A stretch of DNA of 7,104 bases from Bacteroidota bacterium. Its GTDB lineage: Bacteria; Bacteroidota; Ignavibacteria; T3Sed10-11. The DNA lies in contig SKXH01000008.1 of NCBI GenBank assembly GCA_007128495.1, forward strand, positions 1 to 7,104. The letters run 5' to 3'. The position numbers were made by a program, and so were the translations under genes. This document shows positions 1-6,412 of the stretch, one piece after another; position 1 is the first letter of the stretch, and every line of letters begins with the position of its first letter. Under the pieces are notes generated by a model that searched no databases, was not told where the DNA came from, and saw only the letters and a program-made list of their open reading frames with translations.

Positions 1-1911
1 AAGATCGGTTAAACCCGGTTCTACTTCCAGCGGATAGCGCACCATAAAATCGTCGGGTTCGACAAACTGTCCGGATATTTCATCACGCATCAATGGCAGA
101 TAATCGTAGGAAGATAGAAATAATGTTCCATCATCCCTGTTCAAATCGAACACGGTAGTTTGATTTATTAACTGGGGATTTTCTTCGGTGTACACATCCA
201 TCGTATATGCATAATAATATAATCCAATAAATATAAGCATCGCCGCTACCGGTGTGGCGGTATGCGAAACAGTTTTTCTGATGCTCTCTCCCGTTCTATC
301 ATCCCCTTGTAATACTCCCGCAAAATAAAAAATAAACGGCAATGACAGAATAAATACGGTTACCATGAGCGAGAATACCGGTATCGTAATTCCCAACAAT
401 GTTATAACCATGGTTATTTGCGAGGGTCCTACCGAACCAAGCAGGGGAAATATTCCCACCCCGCCTATGAGAAGCGGCCACAGCGTACCGTTAATACGAA
501 GTGTGATTAAAAACAACAGCATCGGCATGGCAAAATAATACGCAACATCTATACCGAGGAATAGGTAAGCAATCACGGTATACAAAAGCAATATGAGAAT
601 CGCCCAGTATTTCAAATGTTTCATTACAGGTTGAAGTTTTATCAACATCGCAAGCTGAATTATAAAAAACAACCCGACCATGCCGGAAGCAATTCCCATC
701 GCCAAATATAAACCCGGATTAGCCATCCATGGATACAGCGTTCGTTCCAGTATCATACCACCAAACACCGGGAGAAAAATAAACAACACCTGGATAATTG
801 CAAGGAATAACATCTTTAGAAACAGCATGAGAAATCCGGATAATTTAATATTCATTATCGAGTGGCGTTCGGTAATTCCGAAATATAAAAACGCAAGGAT
901 TGAACCCGCAACAAGAACCAGTAAATAAAAGTCGGTTAAAAACACGTAGAAATTACCTATGATTGGTTGTGCGATGTAAACCGGTGACTCCATAGCCGGC
1001 GCTCTTTTATTATCATCATATTCCAGCAAAAAAGCAATAAGTAATTCACCTGCCGCCTGCAGCGTTTCGGGTTCAATATATTTTGCTATATCATGGGTAC
1101 TGTGATAATTCCAGCCCCGCAATGTGTTGAAAATTGAGATAGCCGGATAACCTGCATCGATGAACGACATATGATCGGCTCCGAATCCAAGCTGCAGGTA
1201 GCGCGGAACGATGATCTGCATCGGATCGACCGCTATCCTGTCGATGCCATAGGAGCGGGCAAGTTGCGTGATTTCCCGCTGATATGCAAGCGGCGGTACG
1301 TCGGGAATCGGTGCAATATACAATCGATCGTATCCAACAGGATCCATATTGATTGCCAGTACCAGATCGCTCAGATCGGTGTGTTCGACATAATATTTTG
1401 AACCCAGCAGTCCGCGTTCTTCGGCACAGAAAGCGGCAAACACGATGTTCATATCCCAGTCATACGCTGCGATCACGCGTGCAGCCTCCAACAATACACC
1501 GATCGAAGATGCATTATCGTTTGCCCCGGGAACCGATCGTCCATATGAATCGAAATGACCGCTGATGAGTATTGTTCGATCGCTGTTACCATCTAGCGTG
1601 CCGAGAACGTTTTCAGATCCTACCCTGATCTCACGCTCGACAACATCATAAGTCCCCTGCGCCCATACCGATGGAACATACTGACGTTCAACATCCAGAC
1701 CGATTTTTTCCATTTCGGATGCAATATAATTCCGCGTTACTTTATCTTCAGCAGATCCCGACACCCGCGGCCCGATGGAGTCGGCGAGGAACGAAACATG
1801 CTCAAACGCACGATGACCATCTACGTCAAACGGCATTTCTTTTTTACCGCACCCGCATACAAACAATATCAACAATACTGATGTGGCCTTCAGGGAATTA
1901 TACAAGTTCAC
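1..1911 (-). CDS. M28 family zinc metallopeptidase with multi-spanning membrane region (3' end beyond window)
   Basis: The frame is open from an in-frame stop at 1927-1929 to the window edge, giving 637 codons counted from GTG at 1911. Residues 1-22 form a lipoprotein-type signal (one Lys, a hydrophobic run, then V-C-G-C, with Cys21 the likely lipidated residue). The peptidase domain spans about 30-295. It carries the M28 metal site: GHFDS (His119), PGANDN (Asp132), AEER (Glu164 as general base, Glu165 as ligand), INMDPVGY (Asp190) and NYHSTHD (His270). Residues 326-570 contain about eight hydrophobic segments, followed by a polar, probably periplasmic tail. The family consists of aminopeptidases and carboxypeptidases using two zinc ions; the substrate here is unknown. 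The layout resembles ERMP1/Fxna. The start is uncertain: TTG at 1905 has AGAAGG five bases upstream, whereas GTG at 1911 has no well-spaced site. ATG at 1836 would remove the signal. The gene overlaps the end of the upstream gene. Confidence 0.9.
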   Translation of the reverse strand, partial: MNLYNSLKATSVLLILFVCGCGKKEMPFDVDGHRAFEHVSFLADSIGPRVSGSAEDKVTRNYIASEMEKIGLDVERQYVPSVWAQGTYDVVEREIRVGSENVLGTLDGNSDRTILISGHFDSYGRSVPGANDNASSIGVLLEAARVIAAYDWDMNIVFAAFCAEERGLLGSKYYVEHTDLSDLVLAINMDPVGYDRLYIAPIPDVPPLAYQREITQLARSYGIDRIAVDPMQIIVPRYLQLGFGADHMSFIDAGYPAISIFNTLRGWNYHSTHDIAKYIEPETLQAAGELLIAFLLEYDDNKRAPAMESPVYIAQPIIGNFYVFLTDFYLLVLVAGSILAFLYFGITERHSIMNIKLSGFLMLFLKMLFLAIIQVLFIFLPVFGGMILERTLYPWMANPGLYLAMGIASGMVGLFFIIQLAMLIKLQPVMKHLKYWAILILLLYTVIAYLFLGIDVAYYFAMPMLLFLITLRINGTLWPLLIGGVGIFPLLGSVGPSQITMVITLLGITIPVFSLMVTVFILSLPFIFYFAGVLQGDDRTGESIRKTVSHTATPVAAMLIFIGLYYYAYTMDVYTEENPQLINQTTVFDLNRDDGTLFLSSYDYLPLMRDEISGQFVEPDDFMVRYPLEVEPGLTDL

Positions 1912-2263
1912 CTTCTTTTTGACGTTTTAGTGCTATCCTGTAAAAGATCAATAATGCGCTCCCGGCACCAATCGATACGAGGGCAAAATACATCGGCTGC
2001 TCCTCGGCTACCAGCGGCGATAACAATTGCGCGATGAGAATACCGAGTCCCACAAAAACAAAGATCAATCCCCATTTTAATGCACCATACGGATTGCTTT
2101 TTGCCTGTGCACCGGAATATAAATATTTAACATCCTCGGTAACTATACCTTTTTCTATTAACGCCATTCGCTCACGATGACGTGTCCGGATGTGTTCATA
2201 AATTGGAATTGCAACTGCAGCGAAGAATGCCACTGTAACTATAATTGGAATGAGAAATTCCAT
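1898..2263 (-). CDS. Small three-helix membrane protein, DUF6249-type
   Basis: This complete 121-residue protein has a hydrophobic helix at about 3-22, a charged segment with RTRHRERMALIEKG at 26-39, and two further helices at about 64-84 and 91-109, ending in a Lys/Arg/Glu tail. The HRERMALIEKG segment after the first helix, followed by a paired-helix region beginning LKWGL, is the pattern I associate with DUF6249 inner membrane proteins, which have no established function. That assignment is from memory of the pattern. The ATG start is well supported by AGGAG seven bases upstream (2271-2275). It is the first gene of a pair: its last 14 bases overlap the start region of the M28 peptidase, so the two are probably cotranscribed and perhaps translationally coupled. 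A role in assembling or regulating the peptidase is possible but only inferred from position. Confidence 0.85.
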   Translation of the reverse strand: MEFLIPIIVTVAFFAAVAIPIYEHIRTRHRERMALIEKGIVTEDVKYLYSGAQAKSNPYGALKWGLIFVFVGLGILIAQLLSPLVAEEQPMYFALVSIGAGSALLIFYRIALKRQKEGELV

Positions 2264-2270
2264 ATTTTAG

Positions 2271-2318
2271 CTCCTTTCTGTTAATGAATCGTTTATATAA
2301 TTAGACTACAGAAAGAAG
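2271..2318 (-). promoter_or_regulatory. Inverted repeat covering the ribosome binding site of the DUF6249-type gene
   Basis: The two arms, 2308-2318 and 2271-2281, can form an 11-bp stem with a single G-U pair and a 26-base loop when read as minus-strand RNA (arm sequences CUUCUUUCUGU and ACAGAAAGGAG). The second arm contains the whole AGGAG ribosome binding site at 2271-2275. If the transcript begins upstream of 2318, the site would be hidden in the stem, as in a translational switch or thermosensor. If transcription instead starts near 2297, as the promoter candidate implies, the first arm is not transcribed and the repeat would have to act as DNA or be chance. Confidence 0.35.
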
Positions 2319-2331
2319 GGTCAGGTTACAA
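2303..2331 (-). promoter_or_regulatory. Weak promoter candidate for the DUF6249-type gene and M28 peptidase
   Basis: On the minus strand, TTGTAA (2326-2331) is followed after 17 bases by TAGTCT (2303-2308). This gives a TTG-N20-TAnnCT arrangement similar to the candidate upstream of the helicase and to the Bacteroidetes-type consensus (TTTG about 19-21 bases before TAnnTTTG). The match to the second element is poor, and AT-rich alternatives lie at 2293-2304. The 79-bp gap is the only place between this gene pair and the upstream DUF2461 gene where a promoter could sit without lying in coding sequence. No terminator is visible in the gap. Confidence 0.3.
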
Positions 2332-2342
2332 AACTGGCTGTA

Positions 2343-3095
2343 TCAAGATACGGCGCGGACCGGACCTAATTTATCAGCATGTTTCCTGAGGTCTTTCTCC
2401 GGGTGAGCAGATTCAGACAATATCCAGAGCGGATACAATGTACTGAAATGTTTGATAGCTTCACCGATGATTTTCTCTTTCAGTCGTACCGCACTCTTTT
2501 TTGTGTAGAATTTACTGATAATAATCAATGGTATATCGTGTAAGTAATCTTTATGTTTTCGAACATCAAATCGTTTGCTGAGGTAATCGATCCCCTTACC
2601 TAACTCCGATAGTGCATATTGCTTTCCGATACCGTACTCGTCGCATATCTCATAAACCAGCATCTCTTTGGCAGTAACATAACTGCTGAGAGAAGGTTCG
2701 TTATGTTTTTTCTTATTATTGATGAATAACCCGATCTCCAGGCCGTCTGCATCGAAATAGACAAACAACTCAGAATCCCATTTCCACCGGTGAAATCCGA
2801 TAAGAAAATAATCGCGGTACGGTTTGCCCTTTGCGAAACGGGCATCGCGGGCAATCCGCATTAATGTTTTGTTAAATTTCGGTTGTATTTCAAACTGCGG
2901 ATTAAGCAGCGCGACGAAGTCTCCAATCGCCGTCACAAATTGCCTGGCGGGAATTACAAGCGATTGTTGATAGCGATCGTAATGTTTATGAAACCACTTT
3001 TGATTGTTATTTCCGGATAGGTCTTCAAGGAATTGAAATAGATCTGCCGGAAATCCTTTGAAGGATTCCGGGGCAGCATTGTTTGTCGCGGACAT
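2343..3095 (-). CDS. DUF2461-family protein (TIGR02453-like)
   Basis: This is a complete 250-residue soluble protein without signal or membrane segments. The N-terminal part shows the pattern I associate with DUF2461: FPADLFQFLEDL at 15-26, NNNQKWF followed by HYDRY at 29-42, and RIARDARFAKGKPYR at 80-94. A strand-rich stretch with FVYFDADGLEIGLFI and a helical C-terminal part follow. The length is slightly above the roughly 220 residues usual for the family. No enzymatic activity has been established for this family to my knowledge, and I see no catalytic motif. ATG at 3095 is preceded directly in frame by the TGA-adjacent codons, so the start cannot lie further upstream. GAGG at 3108-3111 is 12 bases upstream, which is a long spacing. 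Only 3 bases separate this gene from the helicase stop codon, so cotranscription is very likely. The family call is from motif memory. Confidence 0.8.
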   Translation of the reverse strand: MSATNNAAPESFKGFPADLFQFLEDLSGNNNQKWFHKHYDRYQQSLVIPARQFVTAIGDFVALLNPQFEIQPKFNKTLMRIARDARFAKGKPYRDYFLIGFHRWKWDSELFVYFDADGLEIGLFINNKKKHNEPSLSSYVTAKEMLVYEICDEYGIGKQYALSELGKGIDYLSKRFDVRKHKDYLHDIPLIIISKFYTKKSAVRLKEKIIGEAIKHFSTLYPLWILSESAHPEKDLRKHADKLGPVRAVS

Positions 3096-3098
3096 AGA

Positions 3099-5342
3099 TC
3101 ACAATATCCTCAAATTGGCAAACTTCAACATCAGACTTTTTTCCCCGGCTGAATCGAATAATACCACGGCCTTCATCGTATCTCCTTTACCGCTCAATGC
3201 AAGCACTTTACCCTTACCGAATTCCTGATGCTCTACGAGGGAACCGGTACGGAGCTGCGGTACATCCTGAGATTCATCCTCGTACGAAAAATGCGGTGCG
3301 GCTTTATGCTGTTTTTTTGGTTTCCGCTTACCGGTATTGTTAGTCGATGTCCCCAGAAAGGCACTGCGTTCTTTGCGTGAGCGTGAACCATTCGTACGCC
3401 CTGAAGCTGCCGGTTGTTCATAACGAATAAGTAGATCCGGATCGATTTCCTCAACGAACCGGGACAGTGTTGGAAAGTATCCTTCACCGAAGCGAAAGCG
3501 GTAACGGGTATGGGTCATAAACAATTTTTCCCGCGCCCGCGTCATTCCGACGTAACATAATCTTCGTTCCTCCTCAATCTCATCATCATCCGGGTGGCTG
3601 TTGTGCAACGGAAATAATCCATCCTCCATTCCCGCCATAATTACCACCGGGAATTCGAGTCCTTTCGCACTGTGCAGCGTCATCAGGGTGACGGTATTCC
3701 GCGTATCATTCCATTTATCAACGTCGGCAATCAACGATATCGATTCGAGAAAATCTGCAAGTCCTTTATCGGGATTCTCCGCACAAAATTCTGTAATAGC
3801 AGAGAGCAATTCCTGTATATTCTCCCACCGTGAAATTGCTTCGGGCGAACCGTCCTGTTTATATAACGTTAAAATTCCCGTCTCCTCAATAAACGACCGT
3901 GCCAGCTCGCTCGCCGACATTTGTTGTTTTTGAAACAGCGTTCGATATTTTTCAATAAGCGAGGCAAGATCGTGTATGCCCTTGATGGTCGCTCGATTGA
4001 CACGGGGTACCTCGTCAATCTTTTTCAGTGCATCGGCAAGCGAAATCCCGTACTCCCTCGAAATAGTTCGCAACCGCCCTATTGTCGTATCACCAATTCT
4101 CCGTTGCGGAAAATTAATAATACGGATCAAGCTTTCATCATCGACAGGATTAATAATGACCCGTAAGTATGCAACAACATCTTTAATTTCTTTACGTTTA
4201 TAAAATTCAACACCGCCGACAATAGTGTACGGTATTCCCGACCGTCTTAATCCATCTTCGATAGACCGTGATTGTGCGTTGGTTCGATATAACACGACAA
4301 AGTGATTGAAATCCCGCTTTGATTTGTGGAGCTCATCCTGGATGAGGCGTGCAATACGAAGCCCCTCATCCTGTTCATTCTCACACTCATCAACATACAC
4401 CGGCTCCCCTTCGCCGTTCTCTGTCCAGAGCGTTTTGGGAATACGCTGGTGATTATTCTGAATGACGCTGTCGGCCGCTTGTAGTATCTTCCGGGTCGAG
4501 CGGTAATTTTGTTCAAGTCGAAATATACTGCATTCGGGGTAGTCGTGTTCGAAATCGAGAATGTTCCTGATATCGGCACCGCGGAATGCATAGATACTTT
4601 GTGCATCGTCGCCGACAACACAGATGTTCTTTTGTTTTTTCGCAAGTAAATTCAGCAGGCGGTACTGTGCGTGGTTTGTATCCTGATATTCGTCGACGAG
4701 GATATATTCAAACCGGGATTGCCACCGATCAAGTATATCGGGATTTTTTTCGAACAATCTGATCGGCAATGTGATCAGATCGTCGAAGTCCATTGCGTTA
4801 TTTTGCTTCAGCCGCTTCACGTATTCGGTGAAGATGAGAACAGCTTTTTCCTCAAAAATCGACCGCGTATTTTTGGCAAGTTGATCCGGGGACACCAGTT
4901 TATTTTTCGCGTTGCTGATCGTTTTTAATATGGCTTTGGGATGAAACTGCTGCTGGGCAATATTAAGGTCATGCATTATCATTTTCACCAGAGATAGTGC
5001 ATCATCGGTATCGTAAATTGAATACGACCGGTCATAGCCAAGCACATGGGCTTCCTGCCTGAGAATACGCGCAAACACTGAGTGGAACGTACCCATCCAC
5101 GGAATAGCGTGCGGGGTTCGCAGCAGCGAATTAATCCGTTCCTTCATTTCATTTGCAGCTTTGTTCGTAAACGTAAGCGCAAGTATCCTCGCTGAATGAA
5201 CTCCCTGCTGCAAAAGATATGCAATGCGGTAGGTAAGCACTCGCGTCTTACCGCTTCCCGCACCGGCTATGACCATTACCGGGCCGCCGGTTGCTTTAAC
5301 TGCATCTTGTTGAGAAGGGTTCAGCTCCTGAAGTAACGTCAT
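3099..5342 (-). CDS. pcrA: ATP-dependent 3'-5' DNA helicase, UvrD/PcrA type
   Basis: This complete 747-residue superfamily 1A helicase unwinds DNA with 3'-5' polarity, using ATP, in nucleotide excision repair, mismatch repair and clearing of protein from DNA. All motifs are intact: Q motif LNPSQQ at 7-12, Walker A GAGSGKT at 27-33, Ia LTFTNKAANEM at 56-66, Ib GTFHS at 84-88, II VDEYQD at 216-221, III GDDAQSIYAFRGA at 244-256, IV EQNYRST at 277-283, V LHSAKGLEFPVV at 556-567 and VI CYVGMTRARE at 596-605. A basic, low-complexity linker at about 646-690 leads to a Tudor-like C-terminal domain (HQEFGKGKVL to the end), as in PcrA, where it helps bind RNA polymerase. Full length and this C-terminal domain favour PcrA/UvrD over Rep. 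The symbol could equally be uvrD. The ATG start lies seven codons before the Q motif, as usual in the family. No strong ribosome binding site precedes it. The gene appears to head an operon with the DUF2461 gene. Confidence 0.97.
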   Translation of the reverse strand: MTLLQELNPSQQDAVKATGGPVMVIAGAGSGKTRVLTYRIAYLLQQGVHSARILALTFTNKAANEMKERINSLLRTPHAIPWMGTFHSVFARILRQEAHVLGYDRSYSIYDTDDALSLVKMIMHDLNIAQQQFHPKAILKTISNAKNKLVSPDQLAKNTRSIFEEKAVLIFTEYVKRLKQNNAMDFDDLITLPIRLFEKNPDILDRWQSRFEYILVDEYQDTNHAQYRLLNLLAKKQKNICVVGDDAQSIYAFRGADIRNILDFEHDYPECSIFRLEQNYRSTRKILQAADSVIQNNHQRIPKTLWTENGEGEPVYVDECENEQDEGLRIARLIQDELHKSKRDFNHFVVLYRTNAQSRSIEDGLRRSGIPYTIVGGVEFYKRKEIKDVVAYLRVIINPVDDESLIRIINFPQRRIGDTTIGRLRTISREYGISLADALKKIDEVPRVNRATIKGIHDLASLIEKYRTLFQKQQMSASELARSFIEETGILTLYKQDGSPEAISRWENIQELLSAITEFCAENPDKGLADFLESISLIADVDKWNDTRNTVTLMTLHSAKGLEFPVVIMAGMEDGLFPLHNSHPDDDEIEEERRLCYVGMTRAREKLFMTHTRYRFRFGEGYFPTLSRFVEEIDPDLLIRYEQPAASGRTNGSRSRKERSAFLGTSTNNTGKRKPKKQHKAAPHFSYEDESQDVPQLRTGSLVEHQEFGKGKVLALSGKGDTMKAVVLFDSAGEKSLMLKFANLRIL

Positions 5343-5381
5343 TCGTCTTTTATGCTTGAAGAGATTACTACTACGGTTCGT

Positions 5382-5398
5382 TTAATCACAAGGATTAA
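5382..5398. repeat. 17-bp palindrome next to the helicase promoter
   Basis: The arms TTAATC (5382-5387) and GATTAA (5393-5398) are perfectly complementary around a 5-base centre. The palindrome begins two bases downstream of the -10-like element at 5400-5405, so it would cover the predicted transcription start of the helicase gene, where an operator would block initiation. It does not match the LexA boxes I know (CTGT-N8-ACAG or GAAC-N4-GTTC). It is short and AT-rich, so chance remains possible. Confidence 0.3.
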
Positions 5399-5399
5399 T

Positions 5400-5428
5400 A
5401 AGGTAGGGAAAATCTCCGATGAATGCAA
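5400..5428 (-). promoter_or_regulatory. Promoter candidate for the helicase-DUF2461 operon
   Basis: On the minus strand, TTGCAT (5423-5428) is followed after 17 bases by TACCTT (5400-5405), giving TTG-N20-TAnnTT, close to the Bacteroidetes/Chlorobi housekeeping pattern. It sits in the 104-bp gap between the stop codon of the membrane hydrolase gene and the helicase ATG. Transcription would start around 5393 and leave a leader of roughly 50 bases. No terminator-like hairpin with a T-run is visible in the gap, so read-through from the upstream pair is possible. Confidence 0.45.
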
Positions 5429-5446
5429 TAACGAATTTTTACAAAA

Positions 5447-6409
5447 TCAGAAATTATATTGTATTAAATTGGCATCATCGTCAAAAACGAGTTGTAATAC
5501 GAACGGCGCCTTCGATCGTACATTAAACCGATAGGCGAGCTCCGGATTGAAAATAAATTGAAGATCATAATATTCAACGATATGATCACCGTCGGCATCG
5601 GTGTAATATTCATACACCGGCATACGTGCAAACCATTTAAAAAACTCGACTTCATCGGTATATTTCGCTGCACGGATAAACTGATTCGGCTCCATCAACG
5701 GATAATCGAGGAGTGAGTAATCGCCTGGACTCTCAAAAGTGTGGGTAAAGATCTGATATGCCGCGTCATCCGTTTCAACGGCTACCATCCAGTTCGTTAT
5801 GGCGAGGGGCTGCGGCAGCACTATCATCCGGTTATATTCTATTCCATGGTCTGAGAAGAAATCATCGGCGTTCGATCGAACAATTTCACGATTCACAAAC
5901 GCAAGTACAAAATAAACAAGAACAAATACTATAGCACCCCAAATTATTTTTTTTCTGTGCAGCTTAAACTTTCTCCCTAATATTAAAAATACGATCAATG
6001 AACCGGTTAACCACGGGTCGATAATAAATATTAAATCGAGCGTGTACCGGGCATCGGTGATCGGATAAAATATCATCGTGCCAAAAGACGTGATGAGGTC
6101 AAAGAAAATGTGAATAATAATTCCGATGAAGGTGTACGTAAAAGCCAACCGGAAATCAATCCCCTTTACCGAAAGTTTCAGAATATATGCAATAAACGCC
6201 GCAAAGAAAGGTGCAAAAATAAACGAATGGCTCAGAGCTCTGTGCTGCTCCATATAAAAAATACGGTCACCGAAAAACTGCAGCAAAAAATCGATATCCG
6301 GTATATTTGCAGCCACAATCAATATCCAAAAGACCAGACGCGTATGGTGGTGTACAGGACCGGCTTTGGACGCGATGGCACCCGTTAAGGTATGTGTAAT
6401 ATTATCCAT
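5447..6409 (-). CDS. Membrane-bound putative metal-dependent hydrolase, YdjM/YfhP family
   Basis: This complete 320-residue protein matches the YdjM/YfhP family pattern (PF04307). It starts with MDNITHTLTGA (His6), then PDID at 37-40, HRALSHS at 56-62 and HIFFDLITSFG at 100-110. These conserved His and Asp residues lie at membrane helix ends and are presumed to bind metal. Hydrophobic segments occur at about 25-45, 63-80, 88-107, 120-142 and 154-170. Residues from about 175 to the end form a soluble domain rich in aromatic and acidic residues, as in the longer YfhP-like members. The reaction and substrate are unknown; similar families have been suggested to act on lipids or cell envelope components. 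ATG at 6409 is chosen because the family motif starts at residue 1. It lies 3 bases after the stop of the transporter gene with no recognisable ribosome binding site, so translational coupling is likely. Confidence 0.88.
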   Translation of the reverse strand: MDNITHTLTGAIASKAGPVHHHTRLVFWILIVAANIPDIDFLLQFFGDRIFYMEQHRALSHSFIFAPFFAAFIAYILKLSVKGIDFRLAFTYTFIGIIIHIFFDLITSFGTMIFYPITDARYTLDLIFIIDPWLTGSLIVFLILGRKFKLHRKKIIWGAIVFVLVYFVLAFVNREIVRSNADDFFSDHGIEYNRMIVLPQPLAITNWMVAVETDDAAYQIFTHTFESPGDYSLLDYPLMEPNQFIRAAKYTDEVEFFKWFARMPVYEYYTDADGDHIVEYYDLQFIFNPELAYRFNVRSKAPFVLQLVFDDDANLIQYNF

Positions 6410-6412
6410 AAT

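Noticed and set aside
680..928. Plus-strand open frame of 82 codons
   Set aside because: It lies opposite the membrane region of the M28 peptidase gene, whose frame is continuous and carries recognisable motifs; the predicted product has no recognisable family pattern.
2264..2342. Rho-independent terminator after the DUF2461 gene
   Set aside because: No GC-rich hairpin followed by a T-run is present; the only substantial inverted repeat covers the ribosome binding site of the next gene and has a long AT-rich loop.
3601..3933. Plus-strand open frame of 110 codons
   Set aside because: It is antisense to the helicase region holding motifs V and VI, which is intact; the translation shows no domain pattern and is best explained as a shadow frame.
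4247..4645. Minus-strand open frame of 132 codons
   Set aside because: It is a shifted frame inside the intact helicase gene and shows no protein-like motif.
5343..5446. LexA box or small gene in the gap before the helicase
   Set aside because: No CTGT-N8-ACAG or GAAC-N4-GTTC match was found; the open frame that crosses the gap on the plus strand (from 5352) runs antisense into the hydrolase gene and has no recognisable pattern.
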